Made by a program: the position numbers and the translations under genes
Source: Obelidium mucronatum
Lineage: Eukaryota; Chytridiomycota; Chytridiomycetes; Chytridiales; Chytriomycetaceae
Reading direction: 5' to 3'
Assembly (NCBI GenBank): GCA_025765595.1
Contig: JAIVFH010000045.1
Location: forward strand, 124,001-188,000
DNA: 64,000 bases
Shown: in pieces, positions 32,802-44,586 of the stretch
Layout: each line of letters begins with the position of its first letter
Numbering within the stretch: position 1 is the first letter of the stretch
The notes under the pieces: model-generated
What the model was told of the DNA's origin: nothing
What the model saw: only the letters and a program-made list of their open reading frames with translations
Databases searched by the model: none

Positions 32802-33180
32802 TTGTGGTCCAAACGTGTTTTGAAGGTTGATTTTACCAGCCGCCAAAGGCTTAGCAACATGGGGCACAGGAGGAGTTCTTCCAGCTGTACTAAAAGAATT
32901 CTCTTTTCCCTTGCTGTTGAATTGCAAATCTGCTGATGGATTCAAAGATCTTGCATTGTTGTTCTGTGTGGGGGGGCGGGGTATTCCAAAAACGTTTAGA
33001 AATGAGGAAAAAAATGGATCCAAGAAACTGTACTTTTGCTGCCACAGGTGCAATCGGAGACTGTTGATTGGCTTTCTGCGAAGGAGTAGCAGGCTTTGGT
33101 TGAGCCTTGATTGGAGCGTTTGCCTGTTGTTGCTGTTGTTGTTGGGTTCTGGCACCCGGAAGGACTGTGACGCGAGTCAT
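31605..33180 (-). CDS. Protein with four tandem copies of an unrecognised ~25-residue motif
   Basis: Exons: MTRVTVLPGARTQ with poly-Gln and Pro-rich sequence (from 33180); an exon with NNARSLNPSADLQFNSKGKE, a long Gln run and NHKQPDWCNDDVSTHE; an exon with WYMNYLFGAPPSPTKM; and a basic last exon (YNVEKENARKAVFDIW ... KKAARQRKALRRHRNL, stop 31605). The third exon carries four repeats of the type SAQERAEINYFVAHLFDG, preceded by KK-PL or QK-LT: NKRNRVKKPLSAQERAEIN..., KKRNRVKKPLSAQEKAEIN..., GNKKPLTHQERLEISNFVTH..., and QQKLTTQERNEICYFVNHLFDY. A MWYMNYLFG segment upstream may be a fifth, degenerate copy. Basic and low-complexity linkers suggest a nuclear or RNA-associated protein. I recognise no domain; function unknown. 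Confidence 0.65.
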
Positions 33181-33647
33181 TTGGTTTTTTTTTGTTTTTG
33201 TTTTTTAAATGAGAGAGGAAAAGAGGAGGGGCGTGGTTTATTCTTTTTATATCCTTGAGGGGAGGTAAAAAAAATCGAGGCACTTTTTTTTTTTTTTTTT
33301 TTGGTGTTCCTTGAAACTATTTTTGGAGCACATTTGAAAAGATTTTTCAAGAAGTTGGGGCGCTTTGATTTCAAGAGATTTCAAGCCTGCATTCCTTTAT
33401 TGGAATTCCGAGTTTTTTTTTTGAAACAAAGTCTAATATATTCACCCAAATCAAAAACAAAGTACATACACACACTTCAAAAGAAAGTAAAGAAGGGAAG
33501 AAAAAGCGGGAGAGAGAGAGAGAGAGAGGAGACAGAAACAGAGACAGACAGATAAAAGAGAGGAAAAGAGAGACCGAAAAAAAGGAAACCGCCCCAAATC
33601 CAAATCCAAAAAAAAAACAAAAACCCCTCAAAAAAAAAAAAAACAAC
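33181..33647. other. Intergenic low-complexity stretch
   Basis: Contains a 22-nt T run, a GAGAGA tract (about 33512-33545) and A runs. No supported gene or RNA. Confidence 0.5.
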
Positions 33648-36105
33648 TTAAACATAAATCATCCCACTACCTCCAACCTGTCCAACAACCAACCAACTCT
33701 CCGCATCTTGCTGATACAACGGGAACCCAGGAAGCGTACTCAAGTTATTCACAAACGGCACCAAACACAATCCAGTCGTAAAGTAAAACAAGAGACCAAA
33801 CGCAATTGAAAAGGGAAGCGCGGGAAGTGCTTTTTGCCAAATCACGAGTAAAAAGATTGTAAAGTTGAGACCTGTGAGTAAACCGATTGTCACGGCAGTG
33901 GTAGGAACCCAATCAGACAGAGCTAAGATTATAAAAAAGAAGAAAAGGGTTACAGACAGAAACCACGAAAAAAAACAGAGACAAAATTACCTGCACGAGA
34001 TGCCAGAACACTGTAAAACACGAAATCTCCAAGTCCCAACTTCATTCCTCCATCATCTTGCTCATCGTCTTCATCGTCATCTTGAATGTCTACTTGTCTT
34101 TGTTGTTGTCGACGGGGGGGCCCTGCCTCCTCATCATTCACAGCTGATGTTGGAGATGAAGGTCCAGAATTGTTGTCGACTTGATTGGTATTGCTCTTTT
34201 TCTTGTGAATGACTTTCATTTCCGTTTCTTCGCTTTCTGGCTCGCTTCTCTTGTTATTGTTGTTGTTGGTGCGGGTGGTATCAGGAGTGGCCATCATTGT
34301 TGTGGGTCCGGCTTAAAAAAATTTTTTTTTAGCGTTTCATTATAAATGCTGAATTAAGAAATAATATTATTTACCAGTGTATAATAAAGCAGGTATCTCT
34401 CGATTCTGATTCTTGGATGTCTCAATCAAAAGACGCAGCGGGCCGTACGGGCAAAGCACCGCAATTAAATCTGTGTGTTTTTTTTTTAAATTTTTGTGTT
34501 AGAAAGGATTAAACGAGAAGAATTACAAGAACGTTAAAGCCCTTACCCCAAACCGCTAGAAGCGCAAGCAAGATCCAACTTGTAATTGGTGGAATCGATG
34601 GATTGGTGAGCATATACGCCTAATTATTCATTTGATGTTTTTTTTGATTAGTTGAAGAAAGATGACGACACTCCGCAGAAAAGAAAGAAAAAAAAAAGAA
34701 CAAACAAAAACAGAAACACACACACACTCACTCACCATCATACTACTCATCAAAACAAGATAAACCTGCTGCAACCACAACGGCCCCTTCCAAAACACAG
34801 CGATAATCCCGACAGCAGAAAAGTTCCAGAGAAAGAAAAAGAAGGAAATGTAGTCAAAGGGGACATTGTAGAGCCACAGGAGCATTGAACTAATGTAGTA
34901 TCCAAAGAGACCGAGAACACCGAGAATAATGAATCCAAAGATGCCATAGAGAATCTGTTTTTTGAGGGTGTGTGTTTAGAGGTGCGTGTGTGGGGGTGTG
35001 ATTATGTATGTATGTGGTATGATTATGTATGTATGTGGTTATGAGTGGCAATGGTTGACGGTATGAGTGGGCATGAGTATTCACTTTGACCGACAGAACG
35101 GTGTGACACAAATTCATTGGCATGATGGAGAAAAAAAAAGAATTCATCGCCTTCGGCGATATTTTGATACAAAAGAATTCATATCGCCAAAGGCGATATA
35201 CTATGGCGGTGTGATACAAAAGAATTCATCGCCTTCGGCGATATAAAACGGTATAAAGAGTCATCGCCTTCGGCGATATACTGGGCGATATACTACTACG
35301 ACAGTTATGATACAAAAGAATTCATATCGCCTTCGGCGATATACATCGCCTTTGGCGATATATAACATCGCCTTTGGCGATATGCACATCGCCTTTGGCA
35401 ATAAAGAGTACACAAACTAACCTTCATACAATTATAATAAAACAAAACAAAAATCAACAAGGTAGCCCCCACAACGGACCCCAAAGTCTTGAGAGCCATC
35501 AACAAATCCTGATGCTGTTGTTCGGCCGACTCATTATTCGGATTAGCCACAGTACCCGAGATGGAAGAGTTCACATTCCCACCACCAAAGTTGAGAGCAT
35601 AGATATCGGGTGGTTGCAAGACATGAGCGCCGGACCAGTATTGGGCGGGAGGGTTGAGTAGTTTGACCCACATGATTGCGAAAAAGATGCATGCAAGGAC
35701 GGGTTTGAGGATCTTGTAGATTTGGGAGAGGTAGTATTTGAGGTCGTCGATGGTGTCCATGTTGAGAGCGAATGGCCTCTTTCTTTTCTTGGTGGAGTTG
35801 GTTGAGTGTTGTCTGTTGATGATTGGAGATGCGGAGCCAGTTGAGGCGGCTGATGAGGCCGGTCTAGAATCCTGATGATATTGTTGTTGTTGATGGTGTT
35901 GTTGTTGTTGTTGCTTGGAATGCATTTGATTGTCCTTCTCTGATGATGAATGTTGTTGTTGTTGTGTATGAGATAGCCTGTGGATTGGCCAGTGATCCCT
36001 CTGGCACGCCTCTGAGCAGTACTTTGCGGCATTGACATCCTCGGCGCCGCCTGGACACAGACTGCAAACAAACTGGGCGCTGTTTGCACACTGCGAGCAC
36101 TTCAT
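33648..36105 (-). CDS. PSEN: Presenilin, gamma-secretase catalytic subunit, with N-terminal MYND zinc finger
   Basis: Exon 1 (36105-about 35423) starts with a MYND-type finger ([15 protein letters not shown]...[15 protein letters not shown]), then Gln/His-rich linker, then the first membrane helix ([18 protein letters not shown]) and [17 protein letters not shown]. After a 470-nt intron with palindromes come [40 protein letters not shown], and [20 protein letters not shown], where WDLIAVL holds the first catalytic Asp (YD in animals). Later exons give [20 protein letters not shown], a long acidic loop, the second Asp in GLGDFVFYS, and the PAL motif [17 protein letters not shown]. All hallmark motifs are intact, so it should be an active intramembrane aspartyl protease working with nicastrin, Aph-1 and Pen-2. 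The protein ends [10 protein letters not shown], longer than animal presenilins. The MYND finger is in the same exon and frame as the first helix. Confidence 0.9.
35140..35404. repeat. ATCGCC-TTC-GGCGAT palindromes in the presenilin intron
   Basis: About eight copies of a stem variant where the outer C-G pairs are A-T and T-A (CATCGCCTTCGGCGATAT), some with TTT or AAA loops, spaced by AAAGAATTC-type sequence. Both arms are changed together. This locus uses almost only this variant. Confidence 0.9.
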
Positions 36106-36218
36106 TGGGTGGGTGGATGGACGATCGATTTAATTTTTTTAATTTCAACCTTTTTTTTTTTATTTTTTATATAAATGGTTGATAATTTTTTCTGTTTTTT
36201 TGTTTCAGCCTGTCTTGA
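36106..36218. promoter_or_regulatory. 113-bp bidirectional promoter, presenilin and PPR-like gene
   Basis: AT-rich spacer with T runs between the start codons at 36105 (minus) and 36219 (plus). Function inferred from position. Confidence 0.45.
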
Positions 36219-39200
36219 ATGAGCAAGCAGCAGTGGGCGGCTGTGGCCAGCGAGTTTCGCAGACACGCACTGAAGGGCAACTGGAGCGCCGTGGCAGAAG
36301 CGGCGCAGCAGTGGCGGTAATATTTTATTTTTTATTTTTTATTTTTATTTTATTTTATTTTTATTTATTTTTATTTATTTTTATTTATTTTTATTTTTTA
36401 TTTATTTTTATTTTATTTTTCAAGACTGCCGCCGACGGGCGACGGAAGGACGGCGCACGTGTTTGCGCTGCGTGCGGCGGTGCAGCGGCTCGACGGGGCG
36501 ACGGCAACGCGGCTGTTTGGCGCCGTCGGCGGACACGCGGCGACGCGCGACGCGCTGAAGACGGCGCGGCTGTGGCTGGCGGCGGCGGGCGACGGCGTGG
36601 CGCTGCCGCACAAGCTGCTGCTGGACGGCGTCGTGCGGCTTGTGACTTCTTCTTCTTCTGAGTCATCTTCGACTTCTTCTGTGACTTCATCGACTTCTTC
36701 ATCGTCTTCAACCAAGTCGCTCGCCGTCTTCGTGTCCGCCTTCGTGCAGTGTCTGCTGCGCAAAAGCAGTCCGGGCGTCGAAACGTATCCGTGGCTCGAC
36801 GACTGCGACCAGAAAGACTTGGACGCGGACGACGCGCGCCTGGCGCAGTGTCTGAACGCTGTAAACACCCTCCACATGGACCGCAACGCGCGGCTGGATC
36901 AAACCCCGCTGTCGTCCCAGGCCTGCATCTCTCTGCTGCTGTCCATGCACGCGTTCATTTTCAAATTCAATCTCATCAACTCAAACCCGGATCTGTACAA
37001 GTTCTACACGCATTCCTTTTGCAAGCTCAGTCACACGTACACACGCTCCCTCCCAGCCTTCTTTTTCGAGCTGTGCTTTCAACACACAAATCCTTCAACC
37101 ATCGAAGTAAACAATTTCCTCTTTTCCATTCTGGCTTCTCAAAAATCTTTGAAATCAAGAGACGTTGTCATTACACAATCCGCCATTGACTCTCTCATTT
37201 CAGATGCATGCACGCATTCATCATTGCTTTCAAAAGAATCTCTCGTGACTTTGGTTGACCTATTCATCTCGATTCTTCGCCGTCCTCACCGCCACCAGTT
37301 TTCCTCTTCTTCTTCTACTTCTTCTTTGTCCTCCTCCTCTTCAGCCTTTTCATCAATGCAAGACAAATACAGACCTCGAAGCATAATAGATATACCCACT
37401 GCCCCCAGTTACTCTGCAACCTTGACTTTTTTGCAATTTCTAGCTCAGTACCCAATCTCACCACCAGATCTCACTTTACTCGACTTGAAGAACCTTCTTC
37501 GTCGATGCGAAGAAAGCCTCAAGACAAACAACAAGCAGAAAACTCTTCATAACCTACCACTGTTTTGGAAACCGCATTACTTGCTTGCTTTACGCCATTT
37601 ACAAGCCAGAGAGTATTCTCATGTCTTGGATCGGTGTGCCAGAGCAAAGTTTTTGCTTGAAAAATATGACTTGTCTGAATTTGTGCATATGGTCAATGTT
37701 GGTAACGGCGGTGATTCCAAAAAAAACGATACTGGACCATCAAACACAGTCAAGGACAGCGATGCCATGATTGTCAAGGATTTGGGAAGGATTGTGACTG
37801 TAGAAGTGGTTGCGCTTGTTGGATTGAATCGAATGGGTCATGTTCCAAACTCGATTCGCGACGCCGTGTTGCGCGGGGTAGTGTTTCCTAAACAGCTGGA
37901 TGGGAGTATCAAAGCTTCATTGCCGCCCTCGTTATCCGTGTCGTCGTTATCATCATCATCATCATCTTCGACGACGACAACAGCAACAACAAGGTCATCG
38001 TTTTCAAACTCACTGTTGTCATCCCCATCATCAACGCCATTATCATCATCATCCGTCTTTGATACCGCCGAACTAGAACTCAACGACAAGGACTTGATGT
38101 GGCGGATTTTGGAACAATCCATTGGATGGACGCGGTTGAAAATGTTGAAGGATTGTTTGGAGAGGATCCAAAGCGGCAAAGCTGAAGTGAGTCCGCGAGT
38201 TGAATCGATTGTAAGGAATCAAGTACTTTTATTGGAGGAGGAACCGAGTGTGTTTCTGGATCAGAGGCAAGGAGATCATCATCATCAGCAAGAGCAGCAA
38301 CAACAAAAACAACAAGAGCAACAACAACAGCAAAAACACGAGGCTCTTGATGTTGTTGGCTATGGAATCATGATCAAAAAGGCACTTGATGCAAATGATT
38401 TGCAACGAGCAAACCAATTGTATCAGTTTATGCTTGCAGCGGGGATTACACCGACAAGACCGATTCTACACACCTTTTTACAGTACTACTTGTCACCGTC
38501 ATCATCGTCATCATCTTCATCTGCGAATGAAATGGCCGCCAACGTTTCATTTATCCAATCCGAAATGATGAATTACGATATCCAGCCAACCAGTGTCACA
38601 TACACGATCCTGGCAGCCGGCTACGCCAAACAAGGGAACTGGAGCCACACAGAACAAGTCTACGATGCGTACCTTGAATCGTACAAGGCAGGCGGCACCG
38701 GCAGCACCCGAAGAGACCCCATTTTCTTCAACTCCCTGTTTCGGATTGCAAATGACCAAGGAAGACCCGAGATTATCAAATCATGGATCCAGAAAATGAA
38801 TCGGGATTTCGGGATCCGGGAGTCCTTGTTGACGTTTTCGTATTTGGTACGAGCGTTGGTGAAGGATTATCGGGGCCGGTATCCGGATGTGGGGATGGTG
38901 AGAGAGGCTGAGTTTGTGTTGTTTTCGGTGGAGGAGTTGGGGGAGGGGCAGCTTGGGTCGGAGAATGCTGGTATTCCATGTAAATGTGTTTTTTTTTAAA
39001 TTTTTTTTTTTTAAATCTTTGTTGAGGTTTAACTCCTCTCCTTCTTTTCTTGTACACGAACTTTTTTTTTTTTTATTAGACATTCAAATCATGAAGGCGT
39101 ATGCAAAGTTGAATTCAGCTGTCGACGTGGTTCAAGTATTTTCAAGATTTTTATCTCGAGTTGCGAATCGGTATTCTCCGGTTTCCCGCGAACAGCAACA

Positions 39201-40770
39201 ACAACAACAACAACAACATCCATCACTATCATCCATGCACCTGACCTACATTGAATGCTTAATCTCATGCAACCAATGGAAAGAAGCCAAAAAGCACATC
39301 CACGACCGTGAGACCAGGCTTCAGAAACGGGATTACAATACCGCGTTGTGTGCACTGTTGAAGACGGCGCCGTCCTTGTCTGCCTTGTCGTCGTCTTCGT
39401 CGTCGTCGTCGTTACGCAGTGAAGATGAGGGAGATCCGTTTGTGCGAGGGATCAATGATTGTCGACAGATTGTCATGAGGGATCCGGGTGCGGTTATGCC
39501 GAGAGTTTTTGCGAGTTTTTTGGTTTCCTTGATTAAATGGGGTGGTGACGTTGGTGCTGGTGCTGGTGGTGGGTGGACAAGTGAAATGGAAGCTGTTGAG
39601 TTGTGGGATAAGTGGAGGCAGAGGGTTGATGAGGAAGTTGCGGCGGGTGGGTTTGGAAGAGAAAAAGGAGGAGGAAGAGGAGGTGGAGGAGCGGCAGCAG
39701 CAGCAATAGTTCCTTTTATACCGCATTCACTTTTCGCTGAGATGATTGCAGCGTGTCCGTCTGGAACGTCTGCGCAGAGCTGGTTTGACCGGTTCGTGAG
39801 TTTCGATGAATCCGTGTCACGGAATTGGGTTCTATGGAGCGCGCTGGTGTCGAGGGTTTCGAGTGATGAGAGTGTGAGTGTGGATTCGGTGGTTCAGATT
39901 GTGGAGAGGGTTGAGAAGGAGATGATGGGTCCCAGCGCGGGTTCCAGTCGTACAGGGGGGGACTTGGGGACGCATTTCAAAACGGGAGATGTTGGTGGTG
40001 GTGAGATGCAATCGGTGTTGGGAGTATTGTATGTGAATCTTGTTGCCAAAGTGGCGCGGATGGGGGATTACAAGGCGGCGGAAGGTTATATTTCAAGGTA
40101 TCAGGATGCGTTGAAGCGGCTTATGGAAAGCGCTGCTGCTGCGGGTCTTCGTGGTTCTTTTGCTGCCGTCGTGTCAAACAACTCGCTCGAATTGTCGGTG
40201 AATGAAAAGTTTGAAAGTTCACGAATGATGGCGTATTCGTTTGCGGGGCTGTTTGATAAAGTGGATGAGTTGTGGAGTGGGATTGTGAACCGTCAACATG
40301 CTATTTCTGAGGCCTGTGTCTGTGTGTACCTGGATAGTTTGGGGTACCGAAAGGATGCCAATGCGGTGGAGAAGCTCTGGGATCAAATTGTCTCGTGGCA
40401 AACAAACCAGGGCGTGGAGGATAAAAATAGCGGTGGCGGCAGGGGGAATTTTATGGTGACTGAAAACCATTGCAATTCGTATCTTGAGGCCTTGTTGCGG
40501 TGTGGGAATGTGGAGAAGGCGATTTGGTTTGCAAAGCAGATTGGGCAGCGGCCAAAGGGTACTGTCGTTGGAGCTAATGGTAGTAGTGATGATGGTGGAA
40601 GCGGAATGGAGTATTTAAGAGGTCTGTTGCCCACACAAAAGATGTTGGATACTGTTTTGGGGGGCTTGGAGGCTGGAGGTTGGGTTCATGAGAAAAATCA
40701 GTTTTTGGAATGGAGTGTGATATTTTGGCCTTCTCATTTGGGTGCAAGTTCCAAAAAAAAAACAAAATAA
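36219..40770 (+). CDS. Large PPR-like helical-repeat protein
   Basis: Exon 1 (36219-about 36315) encodes MSKQQWAAVASEFRRHALKG. After a 110-nt intron built of (ATTTT)n the frame stays open to about 38985 and again from about 39080 to 40770. Typical helical pairs: VVGYGIMIKKALDANDLQRA, NQLYQFMLAAGITPTRPILH, PTSVTYTILAAGYAKQGNWS, IFFNSLFRIANDQGRPEII and IQIMKAYAKLNSAVDVVQVF. The 35-residue periodicity with alternating x-x-TY/x-x-LI motifs fits pentatricopeptide repeats, so a mitochondrial RNA-binding role is likely. Ser-rich stretches encoded by (TCT/TCA)n interrupt it. The first 400 coding bases are strongly GC-rich and Ala/Arg-rich. The C-terminus past 40700 (GASSKKKTK) may be intron read-through. 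Confidence 0.7.
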
Positions 40771-40843
40771 TTAAATAAATTTAATAATTTGAAGCATAAA
40801 GCAAAAGAACTGATAGCGAAAGAACTGATGGGTGCTTTTTTTT

Positions 40844-42410
40844 TTAGTCCTTGACATCTTTGACAAAGTAGAAGGCGATTGCTATGATCACGTATGATGT
40901 CAAGAGCATCCAACCTTCCAACCAATGCGTCCGCCCGTCCTAAGAAAGAAGAATTTAAGAGGTTTTAAATGAAGATTAAGCATCAAAATCCACGATTCAC
41001 GTACCGAAATAAGAGTGGACACTACAAATATACTGACAAATAAAACTGCGGTCTCGAAGATTTCAAAATCCAAAGTTAACGGCTCTCCAATCATCCATCC
41101 AATCAACACCAAAAGAGGCGCGACAAAGAGGGCGATTTGCATACTGGAACCCACAGCGACTGAGATGCACAAATCCATCTTGTTTCTCATTGCCGAGCTG
41201 ACAGCTGTGACATGTTCCGCAGCATTTCCAACAATCGGTAAGATAATGATTCCAATAAATGTTTGGGACAGATGCGCTTGCTCTGATAAGCCTTCCAAAG
41301 AACCCACCAAGAGTTCAGCCAAGATTCCAATAATGACGGTAGCAGAAACAAGACCAAACGTGGCCACCCAAGCCAGAGTTTCAGGAATCTCTTCCTCTTC
41401 TTCTTCTTCCTCCAATTGCTCTTGTTGGAGAATTTCTGTTGAAGATAATCCGTTCTTGAAGTCTTTTGGTGTGACAACAAGACCATTTGGGTTTGTGACT
41501 AAGGTGAATAGCAGGTATCCTCCATACGTAATCAAAAGCATCACTGCAGTTCCACGACTGATTTGCAATAGTCCTGCAGTGTCAATAGCAGGAGCAGAGC
41601 CTTGATGTTGGAAGGCCGCGGGGATCATGAACCCCAAAAAGACGACCGCCAAGAGCCCGGTGTTGACATTTGCCTTGTCAATGTTAAATTTTTGGTATTG
41701 ATCCAACGTCAGGGTAGGTGTGATTCCCGTTCCAGAAGCCCAGAATCCACCGCAAAAAAAACAGAGGCCAAGAACGAGGAGGAGGTTGGAGAGCATTGAT
41801 CCCACGATGGAAGCTTGAACAACGCGGAGGAGGCCTTCGCGGAGCGCGAGGATTGCAATAATTAGTTCGACGGCGTTTCCAAATGTTCTGTTTTTTTTTT
41901 TTTTGTTTTTTTTTTTTCGTTTAGAAGGATAGTGAACGTGTTTTTTTGCTCTTTTACTCAACGCATTCAGGAGACCTCCGACAGTTTGTCCGACGCGCAT
42001 TGACAGCTGGTCCGTTGTGAAATCAAGCATTTTGGCCAATGGAATGATGGCGCAAAAGTTTAGGACGAACGTCGGGATGTCGCCTGATAAAAAGAAAAGG
42101 ATTTGTCAGCATATCCTTTACGAAATGAATGAGAAGGCAGTAGACACTGACCCCACTTGAGGGCAGCAGACAAGATACCCAAAGGGGCAAAGATGCAGGC
42201 TGCAATGTTAAAGTACAAGTTTCTCGACCACAGCGCGTAGAAGCTGGTCAAGACAGTCACTTCAGACGGATGCAGTTCTCCAGTATGTGTGGGTAAGGAT
42301 GAGCCCGCTGGATGTGACTGGTTGACAGGAACCACAGGAAGGACTTCTGTGTCTTTTGCAACAAGGAACTCCGTGCTGTCGACAGGATTCAGGCGATCTT
42401 CTCCTCCCAT
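40844..42410 (-). CDS. Vacuolar Ca2+/H+ exchanger, CAX/Vcx1 family (copy A)
   Basis: Five or so exons. The N-terminus is MGGEDRLNPVDSTEFLVAK; helices follow, including FNIAACIFAPLGILSAAL. The two conserved alpha-repeat signatures are present: TFGNAVELIIAILALREGLL (GNAVE) and LPIVGNAAEHVTAVSSAMRN (GNAAEH). The acidic helical break between the halves (EQLEEEEEEEEIPETL) is typical. The last exon encodes DGRTHWLEGWMLLTSYVIIA and ends FYFVKDVKD. The family moves cytosolic Ca2+ into the vacuole in exchange for protons. It is tandem with a second, closely similar gene (42630-44234) on the same strand. A 40-nt T-rich run in one intron is near 41888-41920. Confidence 0.93.
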
Positions 42411-42629
42411 TTTTTTTCTGGGTTTAAAAGTGGATTGGATGAATGGATTATAGTATGGATAACTTTGTGGGCTCTTTTTGCGTTAGTGGCGATAAATTGT
42501 ATTGCATGTTGCACGCGCCATAAAAGGTTCGAATCCGCCTGAGGTTGATGTATTTCTTATCTAAACTTCAGTTTATTTCAACAAAAAGGACTAAAAAACG
42601 GAGAAAAGAGTACACAGAAATGATTCAAA

Positions 42630-44234
42630 TTAAGCTTCTGGGCCATCCTTGACAAAGTAGAAGGCAACAGCGATAATCACATATGAGGACAAAAGCATCC
42701 ACCCTTCAAGCCAGTGCGTGCGACCATCCTACAATTGCGAGTAAGTATCAAATCAACCCCCCCAAAAAATATAACCAACCGAGATCAATGAAGAGACTAC
42801 GAAAATGGTAACAAACAACACAGCAGTTTCAAACATTTGAAAGTCCAAAGTCAATGGCTTCCCCAAAATCCATCCGAGGATGACCAGGAATGGTGTGACC
42901 AAAAGAGCAATTTGCATACTCGATCCAACAGCAACAGCAATAGCCAAGTCCATCTTGTTTCTCATAGCTGAACTAACAGCCGTAACGTGCTCAGCAGCGT
43001 TACCGACAATTGGCAAAATGATCACACCAATGAAAGTGTGGGAGAGATGTGCTTGCTCAGACAATCCTTCCAATGAACTAACCAAAAATTCGGCACAAAC
43101 TGACAAAAAGCAGGTCAGTAAAGAGACCATTGATAGATACTCAAGACTAATTCACCTCCAATAACCACAGTAGCACCAACCAACCCAAGAATGGCAACAG
43201 AAGTCAGAGTCTCTGGAACTTCTTCTTCCTCTTCATCGTCTTCGTGTTGTTCTTGCTCCATTTTTTCTTTAGAAGTAATACCCGCCTTTGCTTCCTTTGG
43301 AGTCACGATCAAACCATTTGGATTTGTCTTCATCGTGAAAAACAAGAAAGCAATGTATGTGATAAGCAAGACCAAAGCCGTTCCACGACTAATGTGGAGA
43401 GTGTCTTCGGTAGAGATTTCACCGCCAGCAATGTGGAAAGCGGCTGGGATAATAAATCCCAACACAACCAAAGACAAAAGACCAGTGTTGACATTGGCTT
43501 TGTCGGTATCAAATCTTTGATATTGGTCAAGGGTGAAAGTTGGCTTGGCGCCTGCACTGTTTGCCCAGAATCCACCACAGAAGAAACACAATCCGAGAAT
43601 CAGCAACAAGTTGGAAATGATGGAACCAATAAGAGAACCCTGAAGAACACGCAAGTAATTCTTCTGAAGAGCCATAATGCAGACAATCAATTCAACAGCA
43701 TTTCCGAAAGTTCTGTTATCGTTGTTTAAGATATATCTTTTAGAGAGTCCGTTTTTTTTTAATTAATTAGGGAAAGTGGAACCTACGCATTTAACAGCCC
43801 ACCCATAGTTTCACCCACTCGCATGGAGACTTGATCCGTTGAATAGTCTAGTACTTTTGCCAATGGAATGATGGCACAGAAGTTGAGGACGAAAGTGGGG
43901 ATGTCGCCTAGAGATAACAAGAGAGCCAAATTGGTTGTTTCGAAGATCAGTACCCAATCAAAATCAAAACTTATTGGGTAGCAAAAAGACCCATACCCCA
44001 ATGGAGGAGCTCAGAAATGACACCAAGAGGGACAAAGATGCATGCAGCAATGTTGAAGTAGAAGATTGAGGTCCAGAGGGCCCACAGACTGCTTTTGAAA
44101 GTAACTTCCTTGCGCACATGTTTCTCAACCTTGTGCTCTGGATCACCATCAGTCAGTACGCAAGATTAAGCGGAAGGAGGGACGGCGCACTTACCGACAG
44201 CAATGGTTGGCAGCGGTGTTGCTTCTTCAGGCAT
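42630..44234 (-). CDS. Vacuolar Ca2+/H+ exchanger, CAX/Vcx1 family (copy B)
   Basis: Tandem paralog of the neighbouring gene. The first exon (44234-44195) encodes MPEEATPLPTIAV and splices at GTAAGT to EHKVEKHVRKEVTFKSSLWA. It keeps GNAVELIVCIMALQKNYLRV and LPIVGNAAEHVTAVSSAMRN, and ends GWMLLSSYVIIAVAFYFVKD with GPEA. Introns split both genes at matching places (for example after GGLLNA and before DGRTHWLEG), so the duplication postdates the introns. The acidic stretch is HEDDEEEEEVPETL. Sequence differences are spread through the gene. The N-terminus is the most diverged part, a region that in yeast and plant exchangers often controls activity. Confidence 0.92.
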
Positions 44235-44586
44235 TGTGAATTGGTTTGATGTAAATTGGAAAAATCCTGGAAAAATCCTTTTTTTCCTTGGATCGATTTG
44301 CACCCTGGACTGGAGGCGGATGGGTTGTACCTGTAGCGGCCAGCGGCATACTGGACCACACCTCGCAACGGTTGCAATACCGGTTTCAACTCGCCTGGTT
44401 GGATTCGCCATTGCCTTTTACTGTTAATTTCAAAAAGAAAGACTGGAAAAAAAAGCGACTTCGAGAGCTGCAATAATCAGTGTTATTAAAAACCATTAGA
44501 ACATTATTGCCTATTGTTCTGAAGGTTCTGATGGTTGAAGGACATTTCTCTTTTTTTCCAGATAAATCAAACAGGGTAATAATAAA
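44235..44586. other. Intergenic region between CAX B and Nma111-like gene
   Basis: 352 bp between divergent starts. Short open frames on both strands lack recognisable features. A likely promoter region for both genes. Confidence 0.5.

Noticed and set aside
42510..42550. GGTTCGAATCC, a T-loop word, before the CAX B 3' end
   Set aside because: Only two T-stem pairs form, and no acceptor stem or D-arm was found upstream.
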